NCBI RefSeq assembly: GCF_001570565.1
Contig: NZ_BBXE01000044.1
Span: 1-64,000 of the forward strand
DNA length: 64,000 nt
Reading direction: 5' to 3'
Source of the DNA: Herbidospora yilanensis
GTDB taxonomy: Bacteria; Actinomycetota; Actinomycetes; Streptosporangiales; Streptosporangiaceae
This document shows, in pieces, positions 1 through 8,311 of this stretch. The position numbers and the translations under genes were made by a program. Each line of letters starts with the position of its first letter. Positions within the stretch are counted from its first letter, which is position 1. The notes under the pieces were generated by a model. It was not told the origin of the DNA and searched no databases. It saw only the letters and a list, made by a program, of their open reading frames with translations.

Positions 1-1229
1 ACCTCCTCGATGACGTGCGCGAGGGCGTCGGCCAGACGCCAGCAGTCGTGGTAGGTGCAGTAGAGGGGCACCGGCGCGGCCCGGACGATGTCGGGCTCCC
101 GGGCGTCGGTGATGACGCCGAACTCGAAACGCAGCCGTTTGGCCAGCTCGTGGGCGCTGCCGCCGCTGATCCGCAGGGAGAGCTGGCTGCCCCTCCGCTC
201 GGGGTCGCGCGGGGTGACCACGGTGACCGGGAGCTCGTCGAGCAGCGTCTCCAGGTAGCCGGTGAGGCGACGGCTCCGGGCGCGCAGGTCGGCCATGCCG
301 ACGCGGTCGAAGATCTCCAGCGAGGTGCGGACCGGGCCCATGGCGTAGATCGGCGGGTTGGAGATCTGCCACGCGTCGGCCGTGGCCGGGGGACGGGAGA
401 CCGGGGTCATCTCGAAGCGGGTGGCCGGTTCGGTGCTCCACCAGCCCTCGAACCGCCGCACGGCCGGGTCGCCGAGGTGCCGCTCGTGCACGAACACGCC
501 GCCGAGCGCGCCCGGTCCGGCGTTCAGGTACTTGTAGGAGCACCAGGCCGCGAAGTCGGGGCCCCATTCGTGCAGCTCCAGTGGGACGTTCCCGGCGGCG
601 TGCGCCAGATCCCAGCCGACGATCGCCCCGCACTCGTGACCCGCCCGCGTGACGGCGGGGATGTCCATGAGCTCGCCGGTGAGGTAGTTGACCCCGCCGA
701 GCAGCACCAGCGCGACCTCGTGGCCCTCACGGGCGAGGTAGCCGAGTACGTCGGCGGGGTCGAGCCTGACCACCGTCGCGTCGGGGTCGAGGCCGTGGAA
801 GCGGGCCTGGCTGCGGACCGCGTAGCTGTCGGAGGGGAAGGCGGTGTCCTCGATGACGATCTTCGTCCGGGTGCCGGCAGGCCGGTAGAAGGACACCATC
901 AGCAGGTGCAGGTTGACCGTCAGCGAGTTCATCACCACGGTCTCCCGAGGCAGCGCGCCGACCAGCCGGGCCGCGGTGCCGGTCAGGAACTCGTGGTAGG
1001 GCAACCACGGGCGGGCCGCGTCGAGATGGCCCTCGACGCCGAGGCGCGCCCAGGCGTCCAGGTCGTCGAGCAGGTCGCCTCTGGTCGCCCTGGGCTGCAG
1101 CCCCAGCGAGTTGCCGGCCAGGTAGGCGGTCTCGGCGTACCTGCCGCCCTCCGCCGGGGGGACGTGGAAGAGGTCGCGGTGACCGGGGTCGGCCAGGTCG
1201 CGTTCGAGGGCGTCGGCCTCGGTGAACAT
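1..1229 (-). CDS. kynU: Kynureninase, C-terminus cut by the window edge
   Basis: This is a PLP enzyme of fold type I that cleaves kynurenine (or 3-hydroxykynurenine) to anthranilate (or 3-hydroxyanthranilate) plus alanine in the cytoplasm. About 409 residues are visible from an ATG at 1229. The PLP lysine lies in a WCSYKYLN motif (about K233), and the PLP-binding aspartate in GWDLAHAAGN (about D207). The family is about 410-420 residues long, so only a few residues should be missing. It starts 16 bases after the stop of the tryptophan dioxygenase gene, with a GGAG 11 bases before the ATG, so the two genes form an operon. The call is firm. Confidence 0.95.
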   Translation of the reverse strand, partial: MFTEADALERDLADPGHRDLFHVPPAEGGRYAETAYLAGNSLGLQPRATRGDLLDDLDAWARLGVEGHLDAARPWLPYHEFLTGTAARLVGALPRETVVMNSLTVNLHLLMVSFYRPAGTRTKIVIEDTAFPSDSYAVRSQARFHGLDPDATVVRLDPADVLGYLAREGHEVALVLLGGVNYLTGELMDIPAVTRAGHECGAIVGWDLAHAAGNVPLELHEWGPDFAAWCSYKYLNAGPGALGGVFVHERHLGDPAVRRFEGWWSTEPATRFEMTPVSRPPATADAWQISNPPIYAMGPVRTSLEIFDRVGMADLRARSRRLTGYLETLLDELPVTVVTPRDPERRGSQLSLRISGGSAHELAKRLRFEFGVITDAREPDIVRAAPVPLYCTYHDCWRLADALAHVIEE

Positions 1230-1245
1230 CGTCGTCGTGCTCCGC

Positions 1246-2103
1246 TCAGACGAGGGTCCTGGCGGACCAGATTTCGGGGAAGACCACGCGGGCCATGCTG
1301 CGGCGCAGCCAGTTCGCCCCGGCCGAGCCGCCGCTGCCGGACTTCTCGCCCATGGTGCGCTGCACCGCCTTGAGGTGCTGCCAGCGCCAGTCGCCGAAGC
1401 CGTCGGCGAGTTCGGTGAGCGCCTCGCCGAGCGCCCAGAGGTGGTTGCCGGGGGTGTTCTCCCGGTAGATCTCCACCCAGGCGGCCTCGACGGCGGGGTG
1501 GCCCTCGTGCTCCACGGTCACGTCGCGGTCGAGCAGGTCGCGGGGGATGTCGAAGCCCTGCCGGGCGAGCGTCGCGACGACGTCGTCCCACAGGCTGGGC
1601 GCGCGCATGGTCTCCTGGAGGGCGGCGTACACGTCGGGCTGGCGGTGGAAGGGGCGCAGCAGGCTCGCGCTGCGCAGGCCCAGCAGGAACTCCAGTTGCC
1701 GGTACATGGCGGACTGGAAGCCCGACGCCTCGCCCAGCAGGTCGCGGAAGCGGTTGAAGTCGGCCGGGGTCATCCAGTCGAGCCCGCGCCAGGCCGCGTT
1801 GAGGCCCTGGATGTCCAGGGCGGCGCGCTTCAGCGGGGCGAGCGTGCCCCAGACGTCGTCGTCGCGCAGCAGCCGCTGGGCCTGGCGCAGTTCGAAGCAG
1901 GTCAGGCCGAAGTACAACTCCATGATCTGGCTGACCATGAGGAAGGACATCTCGCCGGGGTCTTTGCTGATGGTCTGCTGCAGCGAGTGCAGGGTCTCGG
2001 CGTGCACGTAGACCTCGTACGGCAGGCCGTCGGCGAACTCAAGAGTGGGGTTCCCGCCGTTGGCGGCGGCCCTGGCCGCGCGCGTGCTGTTCGTGCTCTC
2101 CAC
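1246..2103 (-). CDS. kynA: Tryptophan 2,3-dioxygenase
   Basis: This is a cytoplasmic heme dioxygenase that opens the tryptophan indole ring to N-formylkynurenine, the first step of the kynurenine route. The protein is 285 residues, the usual bacterial size. It shows the family's substrate-pocket stretch (FQSAMYRQLEFLLG), a histidine in WRWQHLKAVQRTMG (about H243, the likely heme ligand) and the glycine-rich GSGGSAG near the C-terminus. The start is a GTG with GAGG four bases upstream. kynU follows in the same operon. No formamidase gene is visible nearby. An Lrp-type regulator is transcribed divergently and probably controls the pair. Confidence 0.95.
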   Translation of the reverse strand: MESTNSTRAARAAANGGNPTLEFADGLPYEVYVHAETLHSLQQTISKDPGEMSFLMVSQIMELYFGLTCFELRQAQRLLRDDDVWGTLAPLKRAALDIQGLNAAWRGLDWMTPADFNRFRDLLGEASGFQSAMYRQLEFLLGLRSASLLRPFHRQPDVYAALQETMRAPSLWDDVVATLARQGFDIPRDLLDRDVTVEHEGHPAVEAAWVEIYRENTPGNHLWALGEALTELADGFGDWRWQHLKAVQRTMGEKSGSGGSAGANWLRRSMARVVFPEIWSARTLV

Positions 2104-2223
2104 AAGACCTCATGCTCCACCAAACGGTCATATACCGAGAAGGAGCACTTAAAGGTACGATGCGCCCCTGGCCTGTTGTTTCACGGCCAAATCGCTCAAC
2201 CGCTTAATGAATCGAAGGTCCCC

Positions 2224-2673
2224 ATGGACGATATGGATTGGGCGCTCCTGCGCGAGTTGCAGGTCGACGCGCGGTTGTCCTTCAGCGAGTTGTCCCGCCG
2301 GGTGCACCTGTCGCCGCCCGCCGTGGCCGAGCGGGTGCGGCGGCTGGAGGAGACCGGCGTCATCTCCGGCTACCACGCCCGGGTCGACCTGACCCGGACC
2401 GGCTGGCCGGTGATGGCGATCATCCGGATGTCCTGCTACGGCCCCCGCTGCATGTTGCGCGACCCGTCGGTGGCCGAGTGGCCCGAGGTGCTGGAGATCC
2501 ACCGCATCACCGGCGACGCCTGCTGCATCCTCAAGGTCGCCGCCGAGACGATGGACGCCTTCGAGCACGTCATCGACCGGCTCGCGCCCTACGGCCAGCC
2601 GTCGAGCACGATGGTGTTGTCGACCCCGCTCCCGTGGAACTCCGTCACCCCGCCGCGGATCCGGCCCGCCTAG
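2224..2673 (+). CDS. Lrp/AsnC family transcriptional regulator
   Basis: The 149-residue protein has an N-terminal winged HTH (about residues 4-55: LLRELQVDARLSFSELSR followed by PPAVAERVRRLEETGVI) and a C-terminal ligand-binding (RAM/AsnC) domain. The ATG at 2224 is preceded by AAGG at optimal spacing, whereas longer upstream readings of the frame run through kynA on the other strand. It is divergent from kynA-kynU across about 120 bases, so its likely role is amino-acid-responsive control of tryptophan catabolism; this is inferred from position. Its stop codon overlaps the stop of the convergent gene at 2670. Confidence 0.92.
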   Translation: MDDMDWALLRELQVDARLSFSELSRRVHLSPPAVAERVRRLEETGVISGYHARVDLTRTGWPVMAIIRMSCYGPRCMLRDPSVAEWPEVLEIHRITGDACCILKVAAETMDAFEHVIDRLAPYGQPSSTMVLSTPLPWNSVTPPRIRPA

Positions 2674-3674
2674 GACCGGCGCAGCGACGGCAGCACCGCC
2701 GAGCCCAGGAGCTCCACGCCGCGCCGGTCGCTCAGCCCGTGGGGGGTGCCGAACTCGACCCGGCGCACCCCCGCGTCGATGAGCGCCTGCGCCTGGGCGG
2801 CGACCTGGTCGGGGGTGCCCGCGAACGCGAACAGGTCGAGCAGGTCGCCGGGGATGAGCCGGCCGGCCTCCTCGTGCCGGTCGGCGTCGACCAGTTCCTT
2901 CACCCGGGCGACCAGGTCGGCCGGGATCTCCAGGGTGGGGTCGAGCTCGGCCACGACCGCGAGGTACATGGCCACCTCGGCCCGCGCCCGCGCCCGCGCC
3001 GCCCTGCCGTCGGTGTCGACGACGGTGACCGCGCCGAGCACGATCCCGACGTCCTCGGCGTCGCGTCCGGCGGCCTCCGCGCCCGGCCGCAGCCGCTCGC
3101 GGATCACCTTCACCATCGCCGGGTTGGCGCTGCCGCCCACCTTGATCTCGTCGGCGATGCGCCCGGCCAGCGCCGCGCCCTTGGCGCCCCACGCGCCGAG
3201 CAGCAGCGGCGGATCGGGGCGGTGCACCGGGTAACGCAGCGTGGTGCCCGGGGCCAGCCGGAACACCCGGCCCTCGTAGCCGCCGGCGTCGCCGCGCAGC
3301 AGCCGGTAGACGACCTGCGCCGACTCCTCCAGGGTGGTCAGCGGGCGCGGCTGGTCGATGCCGACCGCGCCCAGCCAGGTGCCTCTGGCCAGGCCCAGGT
3401 AGGCCCGGCCGCGCGAGGCCAGGTCGAGCGCGGCGATCTGCCCCGCGATCTCGTAGGGGGCCAGGGAGTAGGGGTTGAGGCAGGCCACGCCCAGGCGCAC
3501 CCGCTCGGTGGCGGCGGCCATCTCCAGCAGCGGGAAGACGGGCGGCTGGTACATGAGGTCGCCGAAGACGGTCAGCACGTCGAAGCCGTGCGCCTCGGCG
3601 CTGCGGGCCAGGGCCGCGTAGTCGCCCGCGCCCTTGTCGCTCTGGAGGCCGAGGCCGATCTCCACGGTCGTCAC
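2670..3674 (-). CDS. Luciferase-like (LLM class) flavin/F420 oxidoreductase
   Basis: The 334-residue TIM-barrel protein belongs to the bacterial luciferase/F420-dependent family. Family features are the N-terminal strand with AARSAEAHGFD-type helix, RVRLGVACLNPYSLAPYEIA, the ASRGRAYLGLARG segment and the C-terminal GTPDQVAAQAQALIDAGV. The start is a GTG whose GTGA overlaps the stop of the upstream TIGR04076-like gene, giving translational coupling. It is the last gene of a regulator/small protein/oxidoreductase operon. Substrate and cofactor (FMN or F420) cannot be read from the sequence. A second family member sits at 12581, behind the first transporter operon. Confidence 0.88.
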   Translation of the reverse strand: MTTVEIGLGLQSDKGAGDYAALARSAEAHGFDVLTVFGDLMYQPPVFPLLEMAAATERVRLGVACLNPYSLAPYEIAGQIAALDLASRGRAYLGLARGTWLGAVGIDQPRPLTTLEESAQVVYRLLRGDAGGYEGRVFRLAPGTTLRYPVHRPDPPLLLGAWGAKGAALAGRIADEIKVGGSANPAMVKVIRERLRPGAEAAGRDAEDVGIVLGAVTVVDTDGRAARARARAEVAMYLAVVAELDPTLEIPADLVARVKELVDADRHEEAGRLIPGDLLDLFAFAGTPDQVAAQAQALIDAGVRRVEFGTPHGLSDRRGVELLGSAVLPSLRRS

Positions 3675-3991
3675 GTCAGGTCCGCCGAGTTCATCCGCCG
3701 CCGGCAGGTGCGGGAGACCTGCATGATCAGGCGTTCCTCCGGGTCGGGGCAGGCGAACTGGGTGTCCTGCGCCAGCCAGTCGCCCGCCGCCAGGTCGCGC
3801 TGCTTGGCCGCCAGGAAGGGCAACACGGAGGCGAGGGCGTACACGCAGAAGTGCTGACCGTCGGGCAGCTTCAGGTGGGCGCTGTTCGTCAGGTCGAAGT
3901 GGTCGCCGACGTTCATACCGCAGACCGACCGGCCTTCGATGCGTTCGACGGTGACCCGGAGGTCGTAGATCTCCATATCTGTTTCGTCCAT
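3671..3991 (-). CDS. TIGR04076 family small protein
   Basis: The 106-residue protein matches the small TIGR04076 family: an N-terminal V-T-V-E-R strand, a conserved cysteine before a GD motif (VCGMNVGDHFDL), HFCVYALASVLPFLAAK in the middle, and FACPDPEERLIMQVSR near the end. The function of the family is not established; the conserved cysteines suggest metal or redox chemistry. The ATG at 3991 has GAAGGAG upstream and lies 14 bases after the regulator gene. It overlaps the luciferase-like gene by four bases, so the two products are probably made together. Confidence 0.8.
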   Translation of the reverse strand: MDETDMEIYDLRVTVERIEGRSVCGMNVGDHFDLTNSAHLKLPDGQHFCVYALASVLPFLAAKQRDLAAGDWLAQDTQFACPDPEERLIMQVSRTCRRRMNSADLT

Positions 3992-4005
3992 CGGGCCGGT
4001 CTCCT

Positions 4006-4563
4006 TCAGGGGGACGGGGGGTTTATGGCCAGAACGATCTCCGTCTCGGTGTCGGAGGTGTTCAGGTAGCGGTGCGGGCGGTTGGAGTCGAGGGTCAGGC
4101 TCTCGCCCGCGGCGACGGTGTAGGACGACCGCTCGACCTGGACGGTCAGCGTGCCGGACACGACGTACACGCACTCCATCGACGGGTGGCTCCACAACTC
4201 GTCGCTGGAGACCTCGCCGGGTGCGAGCACCGCGTGCAGCACCTCGAGCTGCCCGTTGCCGGGGGTCAGCCGCTCGTAGCGGATCTGGCCGTTGGGCGCA
4301 CCGAGGGTGGTGCGCTCACCGGGCCGGCTGATCCACACCGCGGGCGCGGCGGGGTCTTCGAACAACGAGGCGATGGACGCGCCGAACACCCCGGCCAGGC
4401 GGCGCAGGGTCGACAGGCTGGGCTCGGTGACGCCCCGCTCGATCTGGCTGAGCAACGTCGGGGAGACGCCGGCCTGCTCGGCGAGGGCGCGCAGGCTCAT
4501 CCCCCGTTCGGTGCGCAGTTCGTGCAAGCGATCTCCGATCACCCGCGCCGTCCTTCCTACCAT
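4006..4563 (-). CDS. XRE-family regulator with C-terminal cupin
   Basis: The 185-residue protein has an N-terminal HTH_3 domain (about residues 11-65, ERGMSLRALAEQAGVSPTLLSQIERG) and a C-terminal cupin_2 sensor domain (about 110-180). This is the layout of regulators that respond to small metabolites. It heads the operon with the TIGR04076 and luciferase-like genes. Ten bases upstream of its ATG is an 8-5-8 inverted repeat that recurs in the divergent transporter promoter. I infer that it represses itself and the transporter operon at 4823. Confidence 0.92.
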   Translation of the reverse strand: MVGRTARVIGDRLHELRTERGMSLRALAEQAGVSPTLLSQIERGVTEPSLSTLRRLAGVFGASIASLFEDPAAPAVWISRPGERTTLGAPNGQIRYERLTPGNGQLEVLHAVLAPGEVSSDELWSHPSMECVYVVSGTLTVQVERSSYTVAAGESLTLDSNRPHRYLNTSDTETEIVLAINPPSP

Positions 4564-4572
4564 CGCACTGTC

Positions 4573-4593
4573 ACGTGCAGGTTAACTACACGC
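4573..4593. promoter_or_regulatory. Predicted operator, copy 1 (8-5-8 inverted repeat)
   Basis: ACGTGCAG, spacer GTTAA, then CTACACGC: an inverted repeat with two mismatches. It lies between the predicted leftward promoter and the ATG of the cupin-XRE gene. The same half-site and the same 5-base spacing occur at 4708-4728. Confidence 0.6.
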
Positions 4594-4602
4594 GTGGGCA
4601 GC

Positions 4603-4631
4603 ACCGTAGGGGTGCGGGCCTTGGCCGTCAA
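4603..4631 (-). promoter_or_regulatory. Predicted promoter of the cupin-XRE operon
   Basis: On the minus strand, -35 TTGACG (4626-4631) and -10 TACGGT (4603-4608) are separated by 17 bases. The operator at 4573-4593 would lie just downstream of the transcription start. Confidence 0.55.
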
Positions 4632-4668
4632 CAGACAGTCGTGAGCAGGTGATCAGCGGTGACCCCTC

Positions 4669-4698
4669 TTGACGGGGTCCATGCCGACGGCCTAGCGT
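4669..4698 (+). promoter_or_regulatory. Predicted promoter of the first peptide-transporter operon
   Basis: -35 TTGACG (4669-4674) and -10 TAGCGT (4693-4698) are separated by 18 bases. The operator copy at 4708-4728 would cover the start of transcription. Confidence 0.5.
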
Positions 4699-4707
4699 GC
4701 GCGGTCA

Positions 4708-4728
4708 ACGTGCAGTAAGGCTGCACGT
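4708..4728. promoter_or_regulatory. Predicted operator, copy 2 (perfect 8-5-8 inverted repeat)
   Basis: ACGTGCAG, spacer TAAGG, CTGCACGT: a perfect 8-base inverted repeat located just after the predicted promoter of the transporter operon. It matches the site in front of the cupin-XRE gene. Confidence 0.7.
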
Positions 4729-4822
4729 CGGGTCGCGGCCTCGTGCCGCTGCCGCACAGGAGAGTCATGACATCGCCCCATATGTCTGAGCGGGCCCCCG
4801 TAGCCCGGCCTTGGAGTCCCTC

Positions 4823-6409
4823 ATGAAGATCCGCCGGTCTGCCGGTGCGCTCACCGCCGCTGTGGCGCTGAGCCTGCTCACCGCCTGCGGCGGTGGCAAC
4901 GCCGCCGCTCCGTCCTCGCCCGGCGGGCAGGGCGGGAAGACCCTCGTCATCGACACCGCGTTCCAGCTCAAGACCACCGACCCGGCCCGCATGTTCGAGC
5001 CGACCGGTCTGCTGATCGACCAGGCGGTCTACGACACGCTGCTCACCTTCAAGGGTGGCGACGTGACCAAGCCGATCCCGGCGCTCGCCGAGTCGTTCAC
5101 CGCCTCCGACGACGCCAAGACCTTCACGTTCAAGCTGCGCCCCGACGCGAAGTTCTCCGACGGCACTCCGGTCACCTCGGCCGACGTCGTCTTCTCGCTC
5201 AACCGCGTGAAGAACGTCAAGGGCAACCCGTCGTTCCTGATGGCGGGCCTGACGGTCACCGCGCCCGACCAGTCGACCGTCGTGGTCGCCAGCGAGGAGC
5301 CGAACACCGCCATCCCGTTCATCCTGCCCAACCCCGCCCTGGGCATCGTCAACTCGGCCGTGGCCAAGAAGAACGGGGCCAGCGACGCCGAGGACGCCGA
5401 CAAGACCGACACCGCCGAGGCGTTCCTCAACAAGGAGTCGCAGGGCAGCGGCCCGTACGTCCTGGAGAGCTACAGCACCACCTCGCAGGTCGTGCTGAAG
5501 GTGAACGAGAAGTACTGGGGCGCCAAGCCCGCCTACTCCAGGGTCGTCGTGCGCAACACGCAGGCCAACGTGCAGCGGCTCAACGTCCAGAAGGGCGAGA
5601 CGCAGATCGCGGTGGACCTGTCGCCCGAGCAGGCCAGGGGCATGGGCTCCCTCCAGGTCGTCAACGGCGCCTCGCCGAACGTGTTCTTCCTGTTCACCAA
5701 CAACAACCCGGAGATCTCCAAGATCTCTTCCAACCCGAAGTTCCAGGAGGCGGTGCGCTACGGCATCGACTACCAGGGACTGGCCGACCTGGCCGGCGAG
5801 GGAGCCGTGCAGGCCCCCGGCATCGTGCCGTCGGTCTTCCTCGGCGCGCTCCCGGCCGCCGACGGCATCAAGCGCGACGTCGCCAAGGCGAAGGCCGCGC
5901 TGGCCGAGTCGGGCCTGCGGAACCCGACCGTCAAGCTGAACTACCCGAGCGACGTGCAGGTCAACGGGCTCAACTTCGGCGACCTCGCCGCCCGCGTGCA
6001 GGCCAACCTCAAGGAGGTCGGCATCAACGTCGAACTGGCCCCCGCGTCGGTGCAGACCGCGCTGGAGTCCTACCGGGGCGGCACCGAGGAACTGGGCCTG
6101 TGGCAGTGGGGCCCCGACTTCCCCGACCCCAGCAACTACCTCAACTTCCTGCCGGGCCAGCTCGTCGGCCTGCGCGCCGGATGGGCCGAGGGCGCCGCCC
6201 CCGACCTGGAGGAACTGGGCGCCAAGGCCCGCACCACCGTCGACGACGCCGCCCGCTCGGCGCTGTACGTCGACATCCAGCACAAGATGAACGAGGGCGG
6301 CCCGATCATGCCGCTGATCCAGCCGGCGCAGATCCTGGTCGCCGCCAAGTCGGTGACCAACCTGCAGTCGAACGCCCTCTGGCTGGTCAACGTCCGTGAG
6401 CTCGGCTAA
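4823..6409 (+). CDS. Peptide-type ABC transporter substrate-binding lipoprotein
   Basis: The 528-residue protein is an SBP_bac_5 (DppA/OppA-type) extracellular solute receptor. It begins with MKIRRSAG, a hydrophobic stretch and the lipobox LTAC (Cys22), so it should be lipid-anchored outside the membrane. Typical family segments follow: KLRPDAKFSDGTPVTSADVVFSLNR and GIDYQGLADLAG. The ATG at 4823 has GGAG six bases upstream; an in-frame TTG at 4811 would place that motif inside the gene. It is the first gene of a five-gene transporter operon ending at 10226. Confidence 0.93.
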   Translation: MKIRRSAGALTAAVALSLLTACGGGNAAAPSSPGGQGGKTLVIDTAFQLKTTDPARMFEPTGLLIDQAVYDTLLTFKGGDVTKPIPALAESFTASDDAKTFTFKLRPDAKFSDGTPVTSADVVFSLNRVKNVKGNPSFLMAGLTVTAPDQSTVVVASEEPNTAIPFILPNPALGIVNSAVAKKNGASDAEDADKTDTAEAFLNKESQGSGPYVLESYSTTSQVVLKVNEKYWGAKPAYSRVVVRNTQANVQRLNVQKGETQIAVDLSPEQARGMGSLQVVNGASPNVFFLFTNNNPEISKISSNPKFQEAVRYGIDYQGLADLAGEGAVQAPGIVPSVFLGALPAADGIKRDVAKAKAALAESGLRNPTVKLNYPSDVQVNGLNFGDLAARVQANLKEVGINVELAPASVQTALESYRGGTEELGLWQWGPDFPDPSNYLNFLPGQLVGLRAGWAEGAAPDLEELGAKARTTVDDAARSALYVDIQHKMNEGGPIMPLIQPAQILVAAKSVTNLQSNALWLVNVRELG

Positions 6410-7478
6410 GCCGAAAAGCGGTACCCCCGGGACGGGTCGCACGTCGGCCCGTCCCGGCGGGGTGCTGCTGCGGTTCCTGGCCCGGCGGCTGGCGGCCGCC
6501 CTGCTGCTGTGCGTCGGCATCACCCTCGTGGCCTTCACCCTGACCCAATTGGTCCCGGGCGATCCCGCCGCCGCCAACCTGGGGCAGCAGGCGATCGGCG
6601 ACCCGGCCGCGGTGGCCGCGTTCCGCGCCAAGTACGGGCTCGACCAGCCCCTCCCGGTGCAGTACCTGACGTACATCGGCAACGTGTTCCAGGGGAACCT
6701 GGGCATGTCGCAGCAGAGCCACCGGCCGGTGGCCGAGGACCTGGCCGAGTTCGTGCCCGCCACGATCGAGCTGGCGCTGTTCGCGATCGTGTTGTCGCTG
6801 CTGGTCGGCGTCGCCCTCGGCGTCGTGGCGGCGGTCAACCGCGACCGCTGGCCCGACCAGGTGCTGCGGGTGGTGAGCCTGGGCGGGGTGTCCATGCCCA
6901 CCTTCTGGGTCGCGCTCGTCGCCTTCTACCTGCTGTCGTTCAAGTTCGACCTGCTGCCGGGCACCGGGCGTCTCGATCCGGTGATGAGCCCGCCGCCGTA
7001 CACGACGGGCTTCTACTCGGTGGACGCGGCGCTGGCCGGGCAGTGGGACGTGATGTGGTCGGCGCTCGGGCACCTGGTGCTGCCGTCGCTCGTGCTGGCC
7101 GTCTACACGGTCGGCATGCTGATGCGCTTCAGCCGGGCCTCGGTGCTGGAGATCCTCGGCAACGACTACGTGCGCGCGGCGAGGGCCAAGGGCCTGCCCG
7201 AGCGGGTGGTCATCGTGCGGCACGTGCTGCGCCCCGCGATGGTCGCGATCATCACCGTGGCCGGCGTCGCCTTCGGCAGCCTGCTGTCGGGCGCCGTGCT
7301 GGTGGAGAAGATCTTCTCCTGGCCCGGCGTCGGCCAGTACGCCTACCGCAGCGCGGTCAACCTCGACCTGCCCGGCATCATGGGCGTCAGCATCGTCGTC
7401 GCCGCCGTGTACATCCTCATCAACCTGCTCGTGGACCTGCTGTACGGGGTCATCGACCCGAGGATCAGGCTGACATGA
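6396..7478 (+). CDS. ABC transporter permease, DppB type
   Basis: The 360-residue membrane protein of the BPD_transp_1 family has about six transmembrane segments. The N-terminal region holds the DppB-type signature FLARRL...TLTQLVPGDPAA, and the ATPase-contact EAA-like loop is around NDYVRAARAKGLPERVV. The GTG start lies 14 bases inside the end of the binding-protein gene. An N-terminal extension of about 27 residues before the first membrane segment is longer than usual, so a later start is possible. Confidence 0.93.
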   Translation: MSSAKPKSGTPGTGRTSARPGGVLLRFLARRLAAALLLCVGITLVAFTLTQLVPGDPAAANLGQQAIGDPAAVAAFRAKYGLDQPLPVQYLTYIGNVFQGNLGMSQQSHRPVAEDLAEFVPATIELALFAIVLSLLVGVALGVVAAVNRDRWPDQVLRVVSLGGVSMPTFWVALVAFYLLSFKFDLLPGTGRLDPVMSPPPYTTGFYSVDAALAGQWDVMWSALGHLVLPSLVLAVYTVGMLMRFSRASVLEILGNDYVRAARAKGLPERVVIVRHVLRPAMVAIITVAGVAFGSLLSGAVLVEKIFSWPGVGQYAYRSAVNLDLPGIMGVSIVVAAVYILINLLVDLLYGVIDPRIRLT

Positions 7479-8311
7479 CGACTGGATCCCGCACCCCGTG
7501 GCGGCAGCCCCTCGCCCTGGTCGGCGCCGCCTTCGTCGTCCTGTGGGTGCTGGTGGCGGTGCTCGCGCCCGTGCTGGCCCCCTACGGCCCGCTCGACCAG
7601 ATCGCCGACAAGCTGCTCGAACCCTCGGCCCAGCACCTGTTCGGCACCGACCAGCTCGGCCGCGACGTGCTCAGCCGCGTCATCTACGGCGCGCAGGTCT
7701 CGCTGCCGCTGGCGTTCCTGCTCGTCGCCCTCTCGGCCGTGATCGGGTCGGTCGTCGGCGCGGTGGCCGGGTTCTTCGGCGGCTGGGTCGACGGCACGCT
7801 CATGCGGCTGGCCGACCTGGTGTTCGCCTTCCCCGGCATCATCCTGGCCATGGCGGTCGCCGCCGCGCTCGGCCCCGAGCTGCGCAACGCCGTGCTGGCG
7901 GTCGTCGTGGTGTCGTGGCCGTCGTACGCGCGATTGGTGCGCGGCCTGGTCATGTCGGCCCGGAACTCCGAATACGTCGCGGCCGGGCGGCTGCTCGGCT
8001 CCTCGTCCGTCCGCACGATGATCGTGGACCTGCGGCCGAACGTCGCCGGGCCGGTGCTGGTCATGGCGGCGCTCGACGTGGGCAACGCCGTGCTGCTGCT
8101 GTCGGGCCTGTCGTTCCTCGGGCTGGGCGCGCAGCCGCCCATGGCCGAATGGGGCTCCATGGTGGTGTCCGGCATGGACTACTTCGACCTGTGGTGGTTG
8201 TGGCTGTATCCGGGCCTGTCCATCCTGACCGTCGTGCTCGCCTTCAACTTCGTCGGAGACACGCTGCGGGACGCGCTCGATCCGCGCACCGCGCGTGCGA
8301 TCAGGGGATGA
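7475..8311 (+). CDS. ABC transporter permease, DppC type
   Basis: The 278-residue permease shows the DppC layout: one N-terminal transmembrane helix, the LFGTDQLGRDVLSR motif, then the BPD_transp_1 domain with SEYVAAGRLLGSSSVR and the C-terminal LSGLSFLGLGAQPP signature. It overlaps dppB by an ATGA and the next ATPase gene by another ATGA. Confidence 0.93.
   Translation: MTTGSRTPWRQPLALVGAAFVVLWVLVAVLAPVLAPYGPLDQIADKLLEPSAQHLFGTDQLGRDVLSRVIYGAQVSLPLAFLLVALSAVIGSVVGAVAGFFGGWVDGTLMRLADLVFAFPGIILAMAVAAALGPELRNAVLAVVVVSWPSYARLVRGLVMSARNSEYVAAGRLLGSSSVRTMIVDLRPNVAGPVLVMAALDVGNAVLLLSGLSFLGLGAQPPMAEWGSMVVSGMDYFDLWWLWLYPGLSILTVVLAFNFVGDTLRDALDPRTARAIRG

Noticed and set aside
1222-2223. Upstream extension of the Lrp regulator frame
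   Set aside because: The extension runs antisense through kynA; the ATG at 2224 has a good ribosome site and the protein then has the normal family length.
4628-6901. Minus-strand open frame of about 757 codons opposite the first binding protein
   Set aside because: No recognisable domain; the plus strand encodes an obvious lipoprotein receptor with a lipobox and ribosome site.
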